From Nonlabens sp. (lineage in GTDB: Bacteria; Bacteroidota; Bacteroidia; Flavobacteriales; Flavobacteriaceae), in the NCBI GenBank assembly GCA_030731685.1, contig JANQTO010000090.1, forward strand, positions 1-6,799: a stretch of 6,799 nucleotides of DNA, in the 5' to 3' direction. A program made the translations under genes and the position numbers. Positions 1-5,462 of the stretch are shown here, in pieces; the stretch's first letter is position 1, and the number at the start of each line of letters is the position of its first letter. Under the pieces are notes generated by a model, which saw nothing but the letters and a program-made list of their open reading frames with translations, was not told where the DNA came from and searched no databases.

Positions 1-1789
1 CTTTTTGAACTGTTTCATCTTTTGTATCAAGTAATTGCTGAACCAGCTCATGATTTGCATTTACCACAAGGTTGTACATGTCTGGCATGTTACCAAATCC
101 CATCATACCGCCGCCACCGCCACTAGCTTGCATTTCTTTCATGCGTCGCATAAACTCTGGCTGCGTAATCATGAAAGGCGCTGCATCGCTTGACATAGCT
201 TCTACTTGTACGTTAAACGCACTGTCTGCTATGGTGTCCGTAATTATTTTTTGAAGAGATTCTTTCTGAGCATCGTCAAGTTTGGATATTTGCTCGTCCT
301 CTTTTTTAATAAGATTATCTACGTGGTCTGCATCTACTCTTGCAAAAGTGATGTTTTCCTTAGAACCTTCTAGTTTTTGCATGAGGTGGGAAACTATAGG
401 TGAGTCTAAAAGTAGTACCTCATAACCTTTGTCTTTTGCTGCACCTATATAAGAGTGTTGCGCTTCTTTATTGCTTGCATACAACAAGACCGTTTTTCCG
501 TTCTTGTCGGTTTGATTAGGCTTTACTTTTTCTAGAAGTTCTTCCCAAGTGAGATAAGCACCGTCTACTGTAGGGTAAAGAGCAAAAGCATCGGCCTTTT
601 CAAAGAATTTCTCTTCACTAAGCATTCCGTATTCTATAACGATTTTAATATCGTTCCATTTTTCTTCAAACGCTGCGCGGTCGTCATTGAAAAGACTCTT
701 TAACTTGTCTGCAACCTTGCGGGTAATGTAACTGGAAATCTTTTTCACGGCACCGTCTGCCTGAAGGTAAGAGCGTGAAACGTTAAGAGGTATATCTGGA
801 CTATCTATAACACCACGTAACATGGTTAGGAATTCAGGAACGATACCTTCTACATTATCAGTAACAAAGACTTGATTTTGATACAACTGAATGCGGTCCT
901 TTTGCGAGTTCATGTCTGCTCCCATTTTAGGGAAGTACAATATACCCGTAAGATTAAATGGATAGTCTACATTAAGGTGTATGTGAAATAACGGCTCTTC
1001 AAATTGAGACGGATACAGTTCATGATAAAAATCTTTGTAATCTTGATTTTCTAGTTCTGTAGGCTGCTTGGTCCACGCTGGAGTTGGATTGTTGATAATG
1101 TTATCTACAACCTCTGTAGGCGCTGCATCTTCTTCCTTGGCATCATCGGGCTTAGGAAGCGTGATGGTTTTTGTACCAAATTTTATAGGCACAGGCATAA
1201 ACTTGTTATACTTAGTAAGCAACGACTTTATGCGTGACTCTTCGAGAAATTCCTTCTCGTCGTCAGATATATGAAGGATTATTTCTGTACCATAATCTTC
1301 TTTAGTAGCTGGCTCGATAGTATAATTAGGAGAACCGTCACATGTCCAGTGAACCGCTGGCTCATCTTTAAACGATTTTGTAATTATCTCTACCTGGTCT
1401 GCAACCATGAAGGCACTGTAGAAACCTAGCCCAAAATGCCCTATGATTCCACTATCCTTTGCACTGTCCTTATATTTTTCTAAGAACTCCTCAGCTCCAG
1501 AAAATGCGATATCATTGATATACTTTTGAACCTCGGCCTCAGTCATTCCCAGACCGCGGTCTATAATATGTAGGGTTTTTGCCTCTTTATTGATTTTCAC
1601 CTCGATTTGCTGGTCGCCTACCTCTACGCTTGCTTCACCTATTCTAGCAAGGTGCTTCAATTTGAGCGTGGCATCGGTAGCATTAGAAACGAGTTCCCTC
1701 AGGAAAATTTCATGGTCGCTGTATAAAAACTTCTTTATAAGCGGGAAAATATTTTCTACCGCTACATTAATGGTTCCTTGTTGTGACAT
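1..1789 (-). CDS. htpG: Molecular chaperone HtpG (bacterial Hsp90), C-terminus cut by window edge
   Basis: Cytoplasmic ATP-dependent chaperone of the GHKL superfamily that remodels client proteins as a dimer. The start is the ATG at 1789-1787 (MSQQGTINV) and 596 codons are open down to the left edge, so the last few dozen residues are missing. The N-terminal ATPase domain is intact: FLRELVSNATDA at about residues 29-40 holds the catalytic Glu and the Mg-binding Asn, DRGLGM at 77-82 is the nucleotide-binding Asp motif, and GHFGLGFYSAF at 117-127 is the glycine-rich loop. An acidic linker lies near residues 214-224. The middle domain carries NVSRSYLQ, with the Arg typical of this family. Near the end, a run of five glycines followed by Met/Gly/Phe residues (about positions 90-125) lies in the C-terminal dimerisation region; from memory this is usual for Bacteroidetes HtpG. 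It is transcribed away from the two-component operon. The leader has no Shine-Dalgarno sequence but contains a palindrome. Confidence 0.97.
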   Translation of the reverse strand, partial: MSQQGTINVAVENIFPLIKKFLYSDHEIFLRELVSNATDATLKLKHLARIGEASVEVGDQQIEVKINKEAKTLHIIDRGLGMTEAEVQKYINDIAFSGAEEFLEKYKDSAKDSGIIGHFGLGFYSAFMVADQVEIITKSFKDEPAVHWTCDGSPNYTIEPATKEDYGTEIILHISDDEKEFLEESRIKSLLTKYNKFMPVPIKFGTKTITLPKPDDAKEEDAAPTEVVDNIINNPTPAWTKQPTELENQDYKDFYHELYPSQFEEPLFHIHLNVDYPFNLTGILYFPKMGADMNSQKDRIQLYQNQVFVTDNVEGIVPEFLTMLRGVIDSPDIPLNVSRSYLQADGAVKKISSYITRKVADKLKSLFNDDRAAFEEKWNDIKIVIEYGMLSEEKFFEKADAFALYPTVDGAYLTWEELLEKVKPNQTDKNGKTVLLYASNKEAQHSYIGAAKDKGYEVLLLDSPIVSHLMQKLEGSKENITFARVDADHVDNLIKKEDEQISKLDDAQKESLQKIITDTIADSAFNVQVEAMSSDAAPFMITQPEFMRRMKEMQASGGGGGMMGFGNMPDMYNLVVNANHELVQQLLDTKDETVQK

Positions 1790-1815
1790 AATTTGCTGTT
1801 TTATTGTTTTGATTA

Positions 1816-1831
1816 CGCTTTCGCGAAAGCG
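1816..1831. repeat. 16-bp perfect palindrome in the htpG leader, copy 1
   Basis: CGCTTTCGCGAAAGCG is identical to its reverse complement. It lies 27-42 bp upstream of the htpG start codon. As RNA it could fold as a six-pair stem with a CGCG loop. A near-identical copy lies at 4712-4731, also intergenic. The copy here is not followed by a T-run on either strand, so it is unlikely to be an intrinsic terminator. It may be a highly iterated genomic palindrome or a protein-binding site; the two copies alone cannot decide. Confidence 0.8.
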
Positions 1832-1911
1832 AACTCTCTAAAAGCAATGTGGCTATTACAAATGAAGTACCACGCATAAAATTGTGACAAGGTGGCGCTT
1901 GAACAAGCCAG

Positions 1912-1919
1912 CAAACATA
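1912..1919 (-). promoter_or_regulatory. Candidate -7 promoter element for htpG
   Basis: Read on the minus strand this is TATGTTTG, a full match to the Bacteroidetes primary sigma -7 consensus TAnnTTTG. It is the only full match between htpG and position 1960. The expected -33 TTG is not clear at 17-23 bp upstream, which lowers confidence. If real, transcription would start near 1905 and give a leader of roughly 115 nt that includes the palindrome at 1816-1831. Confidence 0.4.
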
Positions 1920-2017
1920 TAAAACTGAAAAAATGTCTTACTGAACCTAACATAACCGATTATCGAGTGAAAAAAACCGTTTGTCAAATAACGCCTGTGA
2001 ATAAAATGTTAAAGCGC

Positions 2018-2033
2018 TTATTTTGTATTTTTA
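2018..2033 (+). promoter_or_regulatory. Weak promoter candidate for the four-gene signalling operon
   Basis: Two overlapping near-matches to TAnnTTTG lie here: TTATTTTG at 2018-2025 and TATTTTTA at 2026-2033. Each has one mismatch, and neither has a clear TTG at the proper distance upstream. One is probably the -7 element because the leader to the ATG at 2083 would then be about 40-55 nt, but the call is weak. Confidence 0.25.
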
Positions 2034-2044
2034 AAGACTTGTTT

Positions 2045-2076
2045 ACTTAAACCAATTTTTACTCAACCTAAACCAA
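2045..2076. promoter_or_regulatory. Direct repeat pair, 21-bp period, possible LytTR regulator binding site
   Basis: ACTTAAACCAA at 2045-2055 and ACCTAAACCAA at 2066-2076 match at 10 of 11 positions and start 21 bp apart. On the minus strand they give the nonamers TTGGTTTAA and TTGGTTTAG separated by exactly 12 bp, each with a GTTTA core. LytTR-domain regulators (AgrA, AlgR, ComE) are known to bind pairs of about 9-bp direct repeats spaced 12-13 bp apart, often with a GTTnA-like core. The operon directly downstream encodes a LytTR regulator. The site lies 6 bp before the first start codon, so it probably falls downstream of the transcription start. Function is inferred. Confidence 0.4.
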
Positions 2077-2082
2077 CTACAA

Positions 2083-2514
2083 ATGAACGAAGCAGAAACT
2101 CCCGAAAACACGAACGGACAAATAACCAGAGAAGCATCTGTACCTATGGTAGATGATAATCTCGCAATACGCGAGTCCATACTAGCAGCTCCCGTCAAGT
2201 ATAAAAACGCGGCAGGTGATGACGTTGATTATGATATGAGTACGGATGTTTCGTTTTCCTTAGAAAACATGAAGGAATTTATTACCTACATAGAGAGTTA
2301 TGGAGAGCAATATGCTAACTTAGGCATACGTGCTTACATGGCAGCAAGCACGGGTGAAGAAGGTAAATTAACAGGTACGGTAATTTTTGTTCCTACAGGT
2401 TATGCCATAGATGGCGGCGACCCTGGCACATCGCCTAACATTCCTAGCGCTAATAGCTTGAATCATGGCGGCGATTGCAGGCCACCTTATAACAACGTGC
2501 TGACCAACCCATAA
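2083..2514 (+). CDS. Uncharacterised 143-residue protein, first gene of a LytS/LytTR operon
   Basis: I do not recognise a named family with confidence, though the style recalls uncharacterised Bacteroidetes proteins. The start is the ATG at 2083. There is no signal peptide or membrane helix, so it is probably cytoplasmic. Residues 1-25 are polar and probably disordered. Residues 28-105 look like a small alpha/beta domain: AIRESILAAPVKYKN, then an acidic stretch (GDDVDYDMSTDVSFS), a helix at about 60-77 (ENMKEFITYIESYGEQ), and two predicted strands, GIRAYMAAS at 81-89 and GTVIFVPT at 98-105. Residues 106-143 are a Gly/Pro/Asn-rich tail with one cysteine (Cys132) in HGGDCRPPYNN. Its stop lies 4 bp before the TTG start of the membrane protein, so the two are probably translationally coupled. 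Its position in the operon suggests a role in the same pathway as accessory factor or effector, which is inference only. Confidence 0.85.
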   Translation: MNEAETPENTNGQITREASVPMVDDNLAIRESILAAPVKYKNAAGDDVDYDMSTDVSFSLENMKEFITYIESYGEQYANLGIRAYMAASTGEEGKLTGTVIFVPTGYAIDGGDPGTSPNIPSANSLNHGGDCRPPYNNVLTNP

Positions 2515-2518
2515 TACA

Positions 2519-3151
2519 TTGACAATAGCCGAGATTTTAGTCAATATTATTCACTTAAGTGAATTCATCGCATTTGTAGTTGCACTCGTTTACTGGTGTC
2601 GATATCGCGAGACAAAACAATGGGTTTTTCTACCGTTTATGGTCATGACACTTATTACAGAAATAAGCGCTTACATTTTAAAATTCGTTTGCAATGTTCC
2701 ATCTAGTGCAGCAAGTAATACGCTTATTTTATGTAGTAGTTTATTGCTGTTTTATTGGTTTTATACCTTGCTTCGCATAAAGTGGCTGTTCCAATCCACC
2801 GTAGTACTTGTGATTATTGCATATGGGCTTAATATATTTTATCAACCCTATCATAAAATCGTGTACCAGTACCCTAACTTTTTAATAGGAATATTGATGT
2901 TAGTTTACATCTTTACCTATATGAGGCAATTGCTCAACAGTAATGAAGTAGTCTACTTTAAAAAAATACCTGCATTGTGGATTTGCTCTGGACTTATTGT
3001 TTACCAGCTTATCCTTGTGCTTCTATACATGATGAAACTAAAGCTCACAGTTATGGATTCTAATGCGTTCATGACTATATTAACCATAATCAATGTCGTT
3101 TTTTATGCATCCATAAGTTACGGGCTTATTTTAAGTAAGAAAAATGAGTGA
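2519..3151 (+). CDS. Seven-helix integral membrane protein, putative sensor partner of the kinase
   Basis: This 210-residue protein is almost entirely membrane. Hydrophobic segments lie at about residues 5-25, 35-55, 63-84, 92-108, 119-135, 151-171 and 183-205, giving seven likely helices. A glutamate (Glu48) sits within helix 2. There is no soluble domain and no motif of a known enzyme or transporter that I recognise. The start is taken as TTG at 2519. No ATG occurs in frame between the upstream stop at 2501-2503 and residue 41, and a start there would remove the first helix. There is no Shine-Dalgarno sequence, so initiation probably depends on coupling to the upstream gene 4 bp away. Its end overlaps the kinase start by 8 bp. 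Because the kinase has only one helix and no sensor domain, this protein is a good candidate for the signal-receiving subunit, by inference from context. A permease-like role is a less likely alternative. Confidence 0.8.
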   Translation: MTIAEILVNIIHLSEFIAFVVALVYWCRYRETKQWVFLPFMVMTLITEISAYILKFVCNVPSSAASNTLILCSSLLLFYWFYTLLRIKWLFQSTVVLVIIAYGLNIFYQPYHKIVYQYPNFLIGILMLVYIFTYMRQLLNSNEVVYFKKIPALWICSGLIVYQLILVLLYMMKLKLTVMDSNAFMTILTIINVVFYASISYGLILSKKNE

Positions 3152-3941
3152 TATCGCTAACATCTTATTTGCGTCCAGTGCCTTCATGCTATTTATTATG
3201 GCAGGAGTGATTTTCCTGTTCAATACATTTAATGCTAGAAAAAATCAGCTATTGAAAGAACAGCTGGAACAAAAGTTAAGCGCACAAAAAAAGCTCCACC
3301 GCAGTGAACTCAAAGTTTTACAAAATCAGTTGAATCCGCATTTTGTTCATAACAGCCTTAATGCCATACAGTATTTTGTGCAGCGCAACGAGGTAGAGGT
3401 TTCTGAAAAGTACCTCTCCCAGTTTTCTAAACTCATGCGGCAGTTTTTTGATTACAGCAGGCGCAAAAAAGTAACCCTTCTAGAAGAGAAGGATTTTCTT
3501 GAAAATTATTTAAGCATGGAACAGCTGCGTTTTGAAGAAAAACTTTCCTTTAAAATTGTTACTGACGAAGCGCTAGATTTAGAATCTATTGAAATTCCAG
3601 CAATGTTGTTGCAACCTATGGTTGAAAATGCGATTAATCACGGTATCTTCCACAGCAAGCACGATGGCATACTCGACATATGTTTCAAGGAAGTACCGGG
3701 AACTATGGATTTAGAAATCCAAATTGTAGATAACGGTGTAGGCATAAATACGTCTAGAGCGCGTAAAGTACAAGCGCATGACACACACACTTCTCACTCA
3801 GGACAAGTGCTAGAGGAACGACTGGAAGTACTCAACGATACTGAAGAATGGGACATTACCTATACCATTACAGACCGCAGCACGCGCGAGAAATCAAGTG
3901 GTACTCGTATAGTTTTACTGTTTAAAAATGCTATTTTATGA
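3144..3941 (+). CDS. LytS/YehU-type sensor histidine kinase
   Basis: Membrane-anchored kinase of the His_kinase (PF06580) plus HATPase_c type, expected to autophosphorylate and pass phosphate to the next gene's product. At 265 residues it is short. A single helix lies at about 7-27, followed by a charged, probably coiled-coil segment at 31-58 and then the phosphoacceptor motif LQNQLNPHFVHNSLNAI with His66. The usual family form is NPHFLFN, so VH replaces LF here. The N box is QPMVENAINHG at 157-167 and the G1 box is DNGVG at 196-200. The G2 region, SHSGQVLEERL at 217-227, aligns with the usual S-x-G-L-x-I-x-x-x-R-L but has Ser219 where the glycine is expected. GTRIVLLF at 253-260 closes the ATPase fold. 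There is no periplasmic or other sensor domain. It overlaps the membrane protein by 8 bp and the response regulator by 4 bp (ATGA), which indicates one transcript and coupled translation. Confidence 0.95.
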   Translation: MSDIANILFASSAFMLFIMAGVIFLFNTFNARKNQLLKEQLEQKLSAQKKLHRSELKVLQNQLNPHFVHNSLNAIQYFVQRNEVEVSEKYLSQFSKLMRQFFDYSRRKKVTLLEEKDFLENYLSMEQLRFEEKLSFKIVTDEALDLESIEIPAMLLQPMVENAINHGIFHSKHDGILDICFKEVPGTMDLEIQIVDNGVGINTSRARKVQAHDTHTSHSGQVLEERLEVLNDTEEWDITYTITDRSTREKSSGTRIVLLFKNAIL

Positions 3942-4681
3942 GTATAACCGCACTACTTATAGATGATGAGCCTAAGGCCATATCTATCTTAGAAGACAAA
4001 CTTAAACGCCACTGTCCACAAGTGCAGGTCGTAGGTAGTTCCCAAAATCCTACCGAAGCCATAGAACTTATTAAAAACCTCACGCCTCAACTCATATTTC
4101 TAGACATTTCCATGCCCGGTATGACAGGTTTTGAGTTACTCAAAAAGTTTGAAAAACCAGATTTTGAAATCATATTTGCCACCGCTTACGACCAGTATGC
4201 CATTGAGGCCATTAAGCATTGTGCCATAGGCTATTTGGTAAAACCCATAGATAACGATGACCTCGTCGCTGCAGTTCATGCCGCTAGTGAAAATATTATC
4301 GAAAAAAGTGCGCTAGCAAAAAACAGACAACTCATAGAAAATTTAGGCGTTCAAAAATTCCAAAAGAAAAAAATAATAATACCCGCGACCAGCGGTCTCG
4401 AGTTTGTCTCCATAGACACCATCACCCATTGCGAGGGTGTTGATGGCTACACAAAAATCCATTTTAGCGATAGAAAACCCATTTTAAGTTCCAGCAGTAT
4501 AGGCCATTTTATCAAACTGCTCAATCATGCAGATTTCTACCAGGTACACAAATCATTTCTAATCAATCTTAACCACTTGGAACGCTACCTGAATGAAGGT
4601 TATGTAGTGGTTACGGGTGACCATACCATACCTGTTTCAAGAAGTAAACGCACTGACTTCCTTCAACATTTAAAGCCATAA
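3938..4681 (+). CDS. LytTR-family DNA-binding response regulator
   Basis: Cytoplasmic two-component regulator of 247 residues, normal for the LytR/AlgR/AgrA class. The receiver domain covers about 1-120 with the acidic pocket at Asp9, Asp10 and Glu11, phosphoacceptor Asp56 in FLDISMPG, Thr82 in FATAYD, and Lys102 in LVKPID, so it should be phosphorylatable. A linker of about 25 residues leads to the LytTR DNA-binding domain at roughly 144-245, recognised by KIIIPATSGLEFVSID, ITHCEGVDGYTKIHF, FYQVHKSFLIN at 200-210 and IPVSRSKR at 231-238. LytTR domains bind paired direct repeats of about 9 bp; a candidate pair lies before this operon at 2045-2076. The start ATG overlaps the kinase stop as ATGA, which makes the kinase the clear partner. 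It is the last gene of the operon; no intrinsic terminator is evident after it. Confidence 0.97.
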   Translation: MSITALLIDDEPKAISILEDKLKRHCPQVQVVGSSQNPTEAIELIKNLTPQLIFLDISMPGMTGFELLKKFEKPDFEIIFATAYDQYAIEAIKHCAIGYLVKPIDNDDLVAAVHAASENIIEKSALAKNRQLIENLGVQKFQKKKIIIPATSGLEFVSIDTITHCEGVDGYTKIHFSDRKPILSSSSIGHFIKLLNHADFYQVHKSFLINLNHLERYLNEGYVVVTGDHTIPVSRSKRTDFLQHLKP

Positions 4682-4711
4682 ATTCTACAAAATGTAATGG
4701 TGATTTTTTTG

Positions 4712-4731
4712 CACGCTTTCGCGGAAGCGTG
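4712..4731. repeat. 20-bp near-perfect palindrome, copy 2 of the intergenic repeat
   Basis: CACGCTTTCGCGGAAGCGTG is palindromic except for one T/G position. It shares the ACGCTTTCGCG core with the copy at 1816-1831. It lies 30 bp after the response regulator stop. The T-run at 4704-4710 precedes it on the plus strand, so it lacks the downstream T-run of an intrinsic terminator in either direction. Confidence 0.75.
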
Positions 4732-4817
4732 ATTAAACATATACATATCACATATATCTAAATATATTTTAAAAGCGACATTTGATAGAAAAATGAACTT
4801 ATTACTTGCAAATTATT

Positions 4818-4846
4818 TTGTTCTTATGTTAAAATAAGTATTTTTA
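4818..4846 (+). promoter_or_regulatory. Candidate promoter for the YbjN-domain gene
   Basis: TTG at 4818-4820 is followed after 18 bp by TATTTTTA at 4839-4846, which matches TAnnTTTG except at the last base. This is close to the Bacteroidetes arrangement (TTTG, about 19 bp, TAnnTTTG). The leader to the ATG at 4865 would be only about 10-15 nt. Another 7-of-8 match, TATATTTT, lies at 4763-4770, so the choice is uncertain. Confidence 0.4.
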
Positions 4847-4864
4847 GCAACTAAATCATTCTTA

Positions 4865-5311
4865 ATGAAATCAATAATAAACATTTTACTTATCGTTGTA
4901 ACTTTTGCGGGCAGCCAAGTAGCGACTTCACAAATTAAAGAAAATAGGGAGGTATATACCTATTTAGATGAAACCAACCTTCAAAAAATTCTCAAAGGAC
5001 AAGACATTAATTTTGAACGTATTCAAAAAGATGAATATAAAATTGAATTAGAAGGCTACAACGCATTTGCCGAAATAAGTGATGATGGCGACCTCTTTCT
5101 AACGTGCTTTTTTGAAAGCAGTACAGTGACCCTTGAAGAAATAAATACCTATAATGCTGACCACCGCTGGGGTCGCGTTTACTTAGATAGTGACGGTGAC
5201 ATAGCTGTTCAAACAGAGCTTAGTTTTACAGGCGGTATACATCTGGATGGTATTATTATTCACCTAAACACGTTTGCGAGTATCTTAGAAAATGTCAGCG
5301 AAAATTTCTGA
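4865..5311 (+). CDS. Secreted YbjN-domain protein
   Basis: A 148-residue protein with an N-terminal signal peptide: MKSI, then a hydrophobic core INILLIVVTFAG, then a small polar region ending near ATSQ at 20-23, so export to the periplasm is likely. The mature part resembles the YbjN family (PF10722, labelled putative bacterial sensory transduction regulator). It opens with VYTYLDETNLQKILKG at 30-45, continues with two strands in YKIELEGYNAFAEIS, and has the characteristic half LEEINTYNADHRWGRVYLDSDGD at about 90-112, followed by TGGIHLDGIIIHLNTF. The family's biochemical role is unknown. It has its own promoter candidate and a strong terminator 24 bp after the stop, so it is probably a single-gene transcript and not part of the upstream operon, although read-through is possible because no terminator is seen after that operon. 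Confidence 0.85.
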   Translation: MKSIINILLIVVTFAGSQVATSQIKENREVYTYLDETNLQKILKGQDINFERIQKDEYKIELEGYNAFAEISDDGDLFLTCFFESSTVTLEEINTYNADHRWGRVYLDSDGDIAVQTELSFTGGIHLDGIIIHLNTFASILENVSENF

Positions 5312-5334
5312 TTTCAATCACTAAAAAGTATATG

Positions 5335-5360
5335 GAGACCGCACAAGCGGTCTCTTTTTT
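5335..5360 (+). terminator. Rho-independent terminator after the YbjN-domain gene
   Basis: GAGACCGC at 5335-5342 pairs perfectly with GCGGTCTC at 5347-5354 around an ACAA loop, followed by six T at 5355-5360. The eight-pair GC-rich stem and T-run fit a strong plus-strand terminator. The minus-strand reading has no T-run after the stem, so it acts in one direction. Confidence 0.93.
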
Positions 5361-5413
5361 ATTTTGCCAGATTTGTAAACGTAAGTTCATCGCTCTAAAT
5401 GTAATGGTACATC

Positions 5414-5441
5414 TTCGAGGTTGATAAAACGGTTACCTTTG
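5414..5441 (+). promoter_or_regulatory. Candidate promoter for the DEAD-box helicase
   Basis: TACCTTTG at 5434-5441 is a full match to the Bacteroidetes -7 consensus TAnnTTTG. A TTCG at 5414-5417, 17 bp before it from the TTC, is a possible degenerate -33 element. Transcription would start near 5448, giving a leader of about 15 nt to the ATG at 5463. Its position downstream of the TTG at 5421 argues against that TTG as the gene start. Confidence 0.5.
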
Positions 5442-5462
5442 CTACATAATATATTAGTATCT

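Noticed and set aside
72..1841. Plus-strand open frames at 72-254, 1068-1274 and 1590-1841
   Set aside because: They lie opposite the intact htpG frame (the last also crosses its start region) and have no recognisable domains; shadows of htpG.
1882..1890. Small inverted repeat TTGT-G-ACAA upstream of htpG, considered as a heat-shock operator
   Set aside because: It does not match CIRCE (9-bp arms, 9-bp spacer) or another operator I know, and is short enough to be chance.
2664..2673. 10-bp palindrome TAAGCGCTTA
   Set aside because: It lies inside the membrane-protein coding sequence and is explained by codon choice; the partial match at 2012-2019 is too short to form a family.
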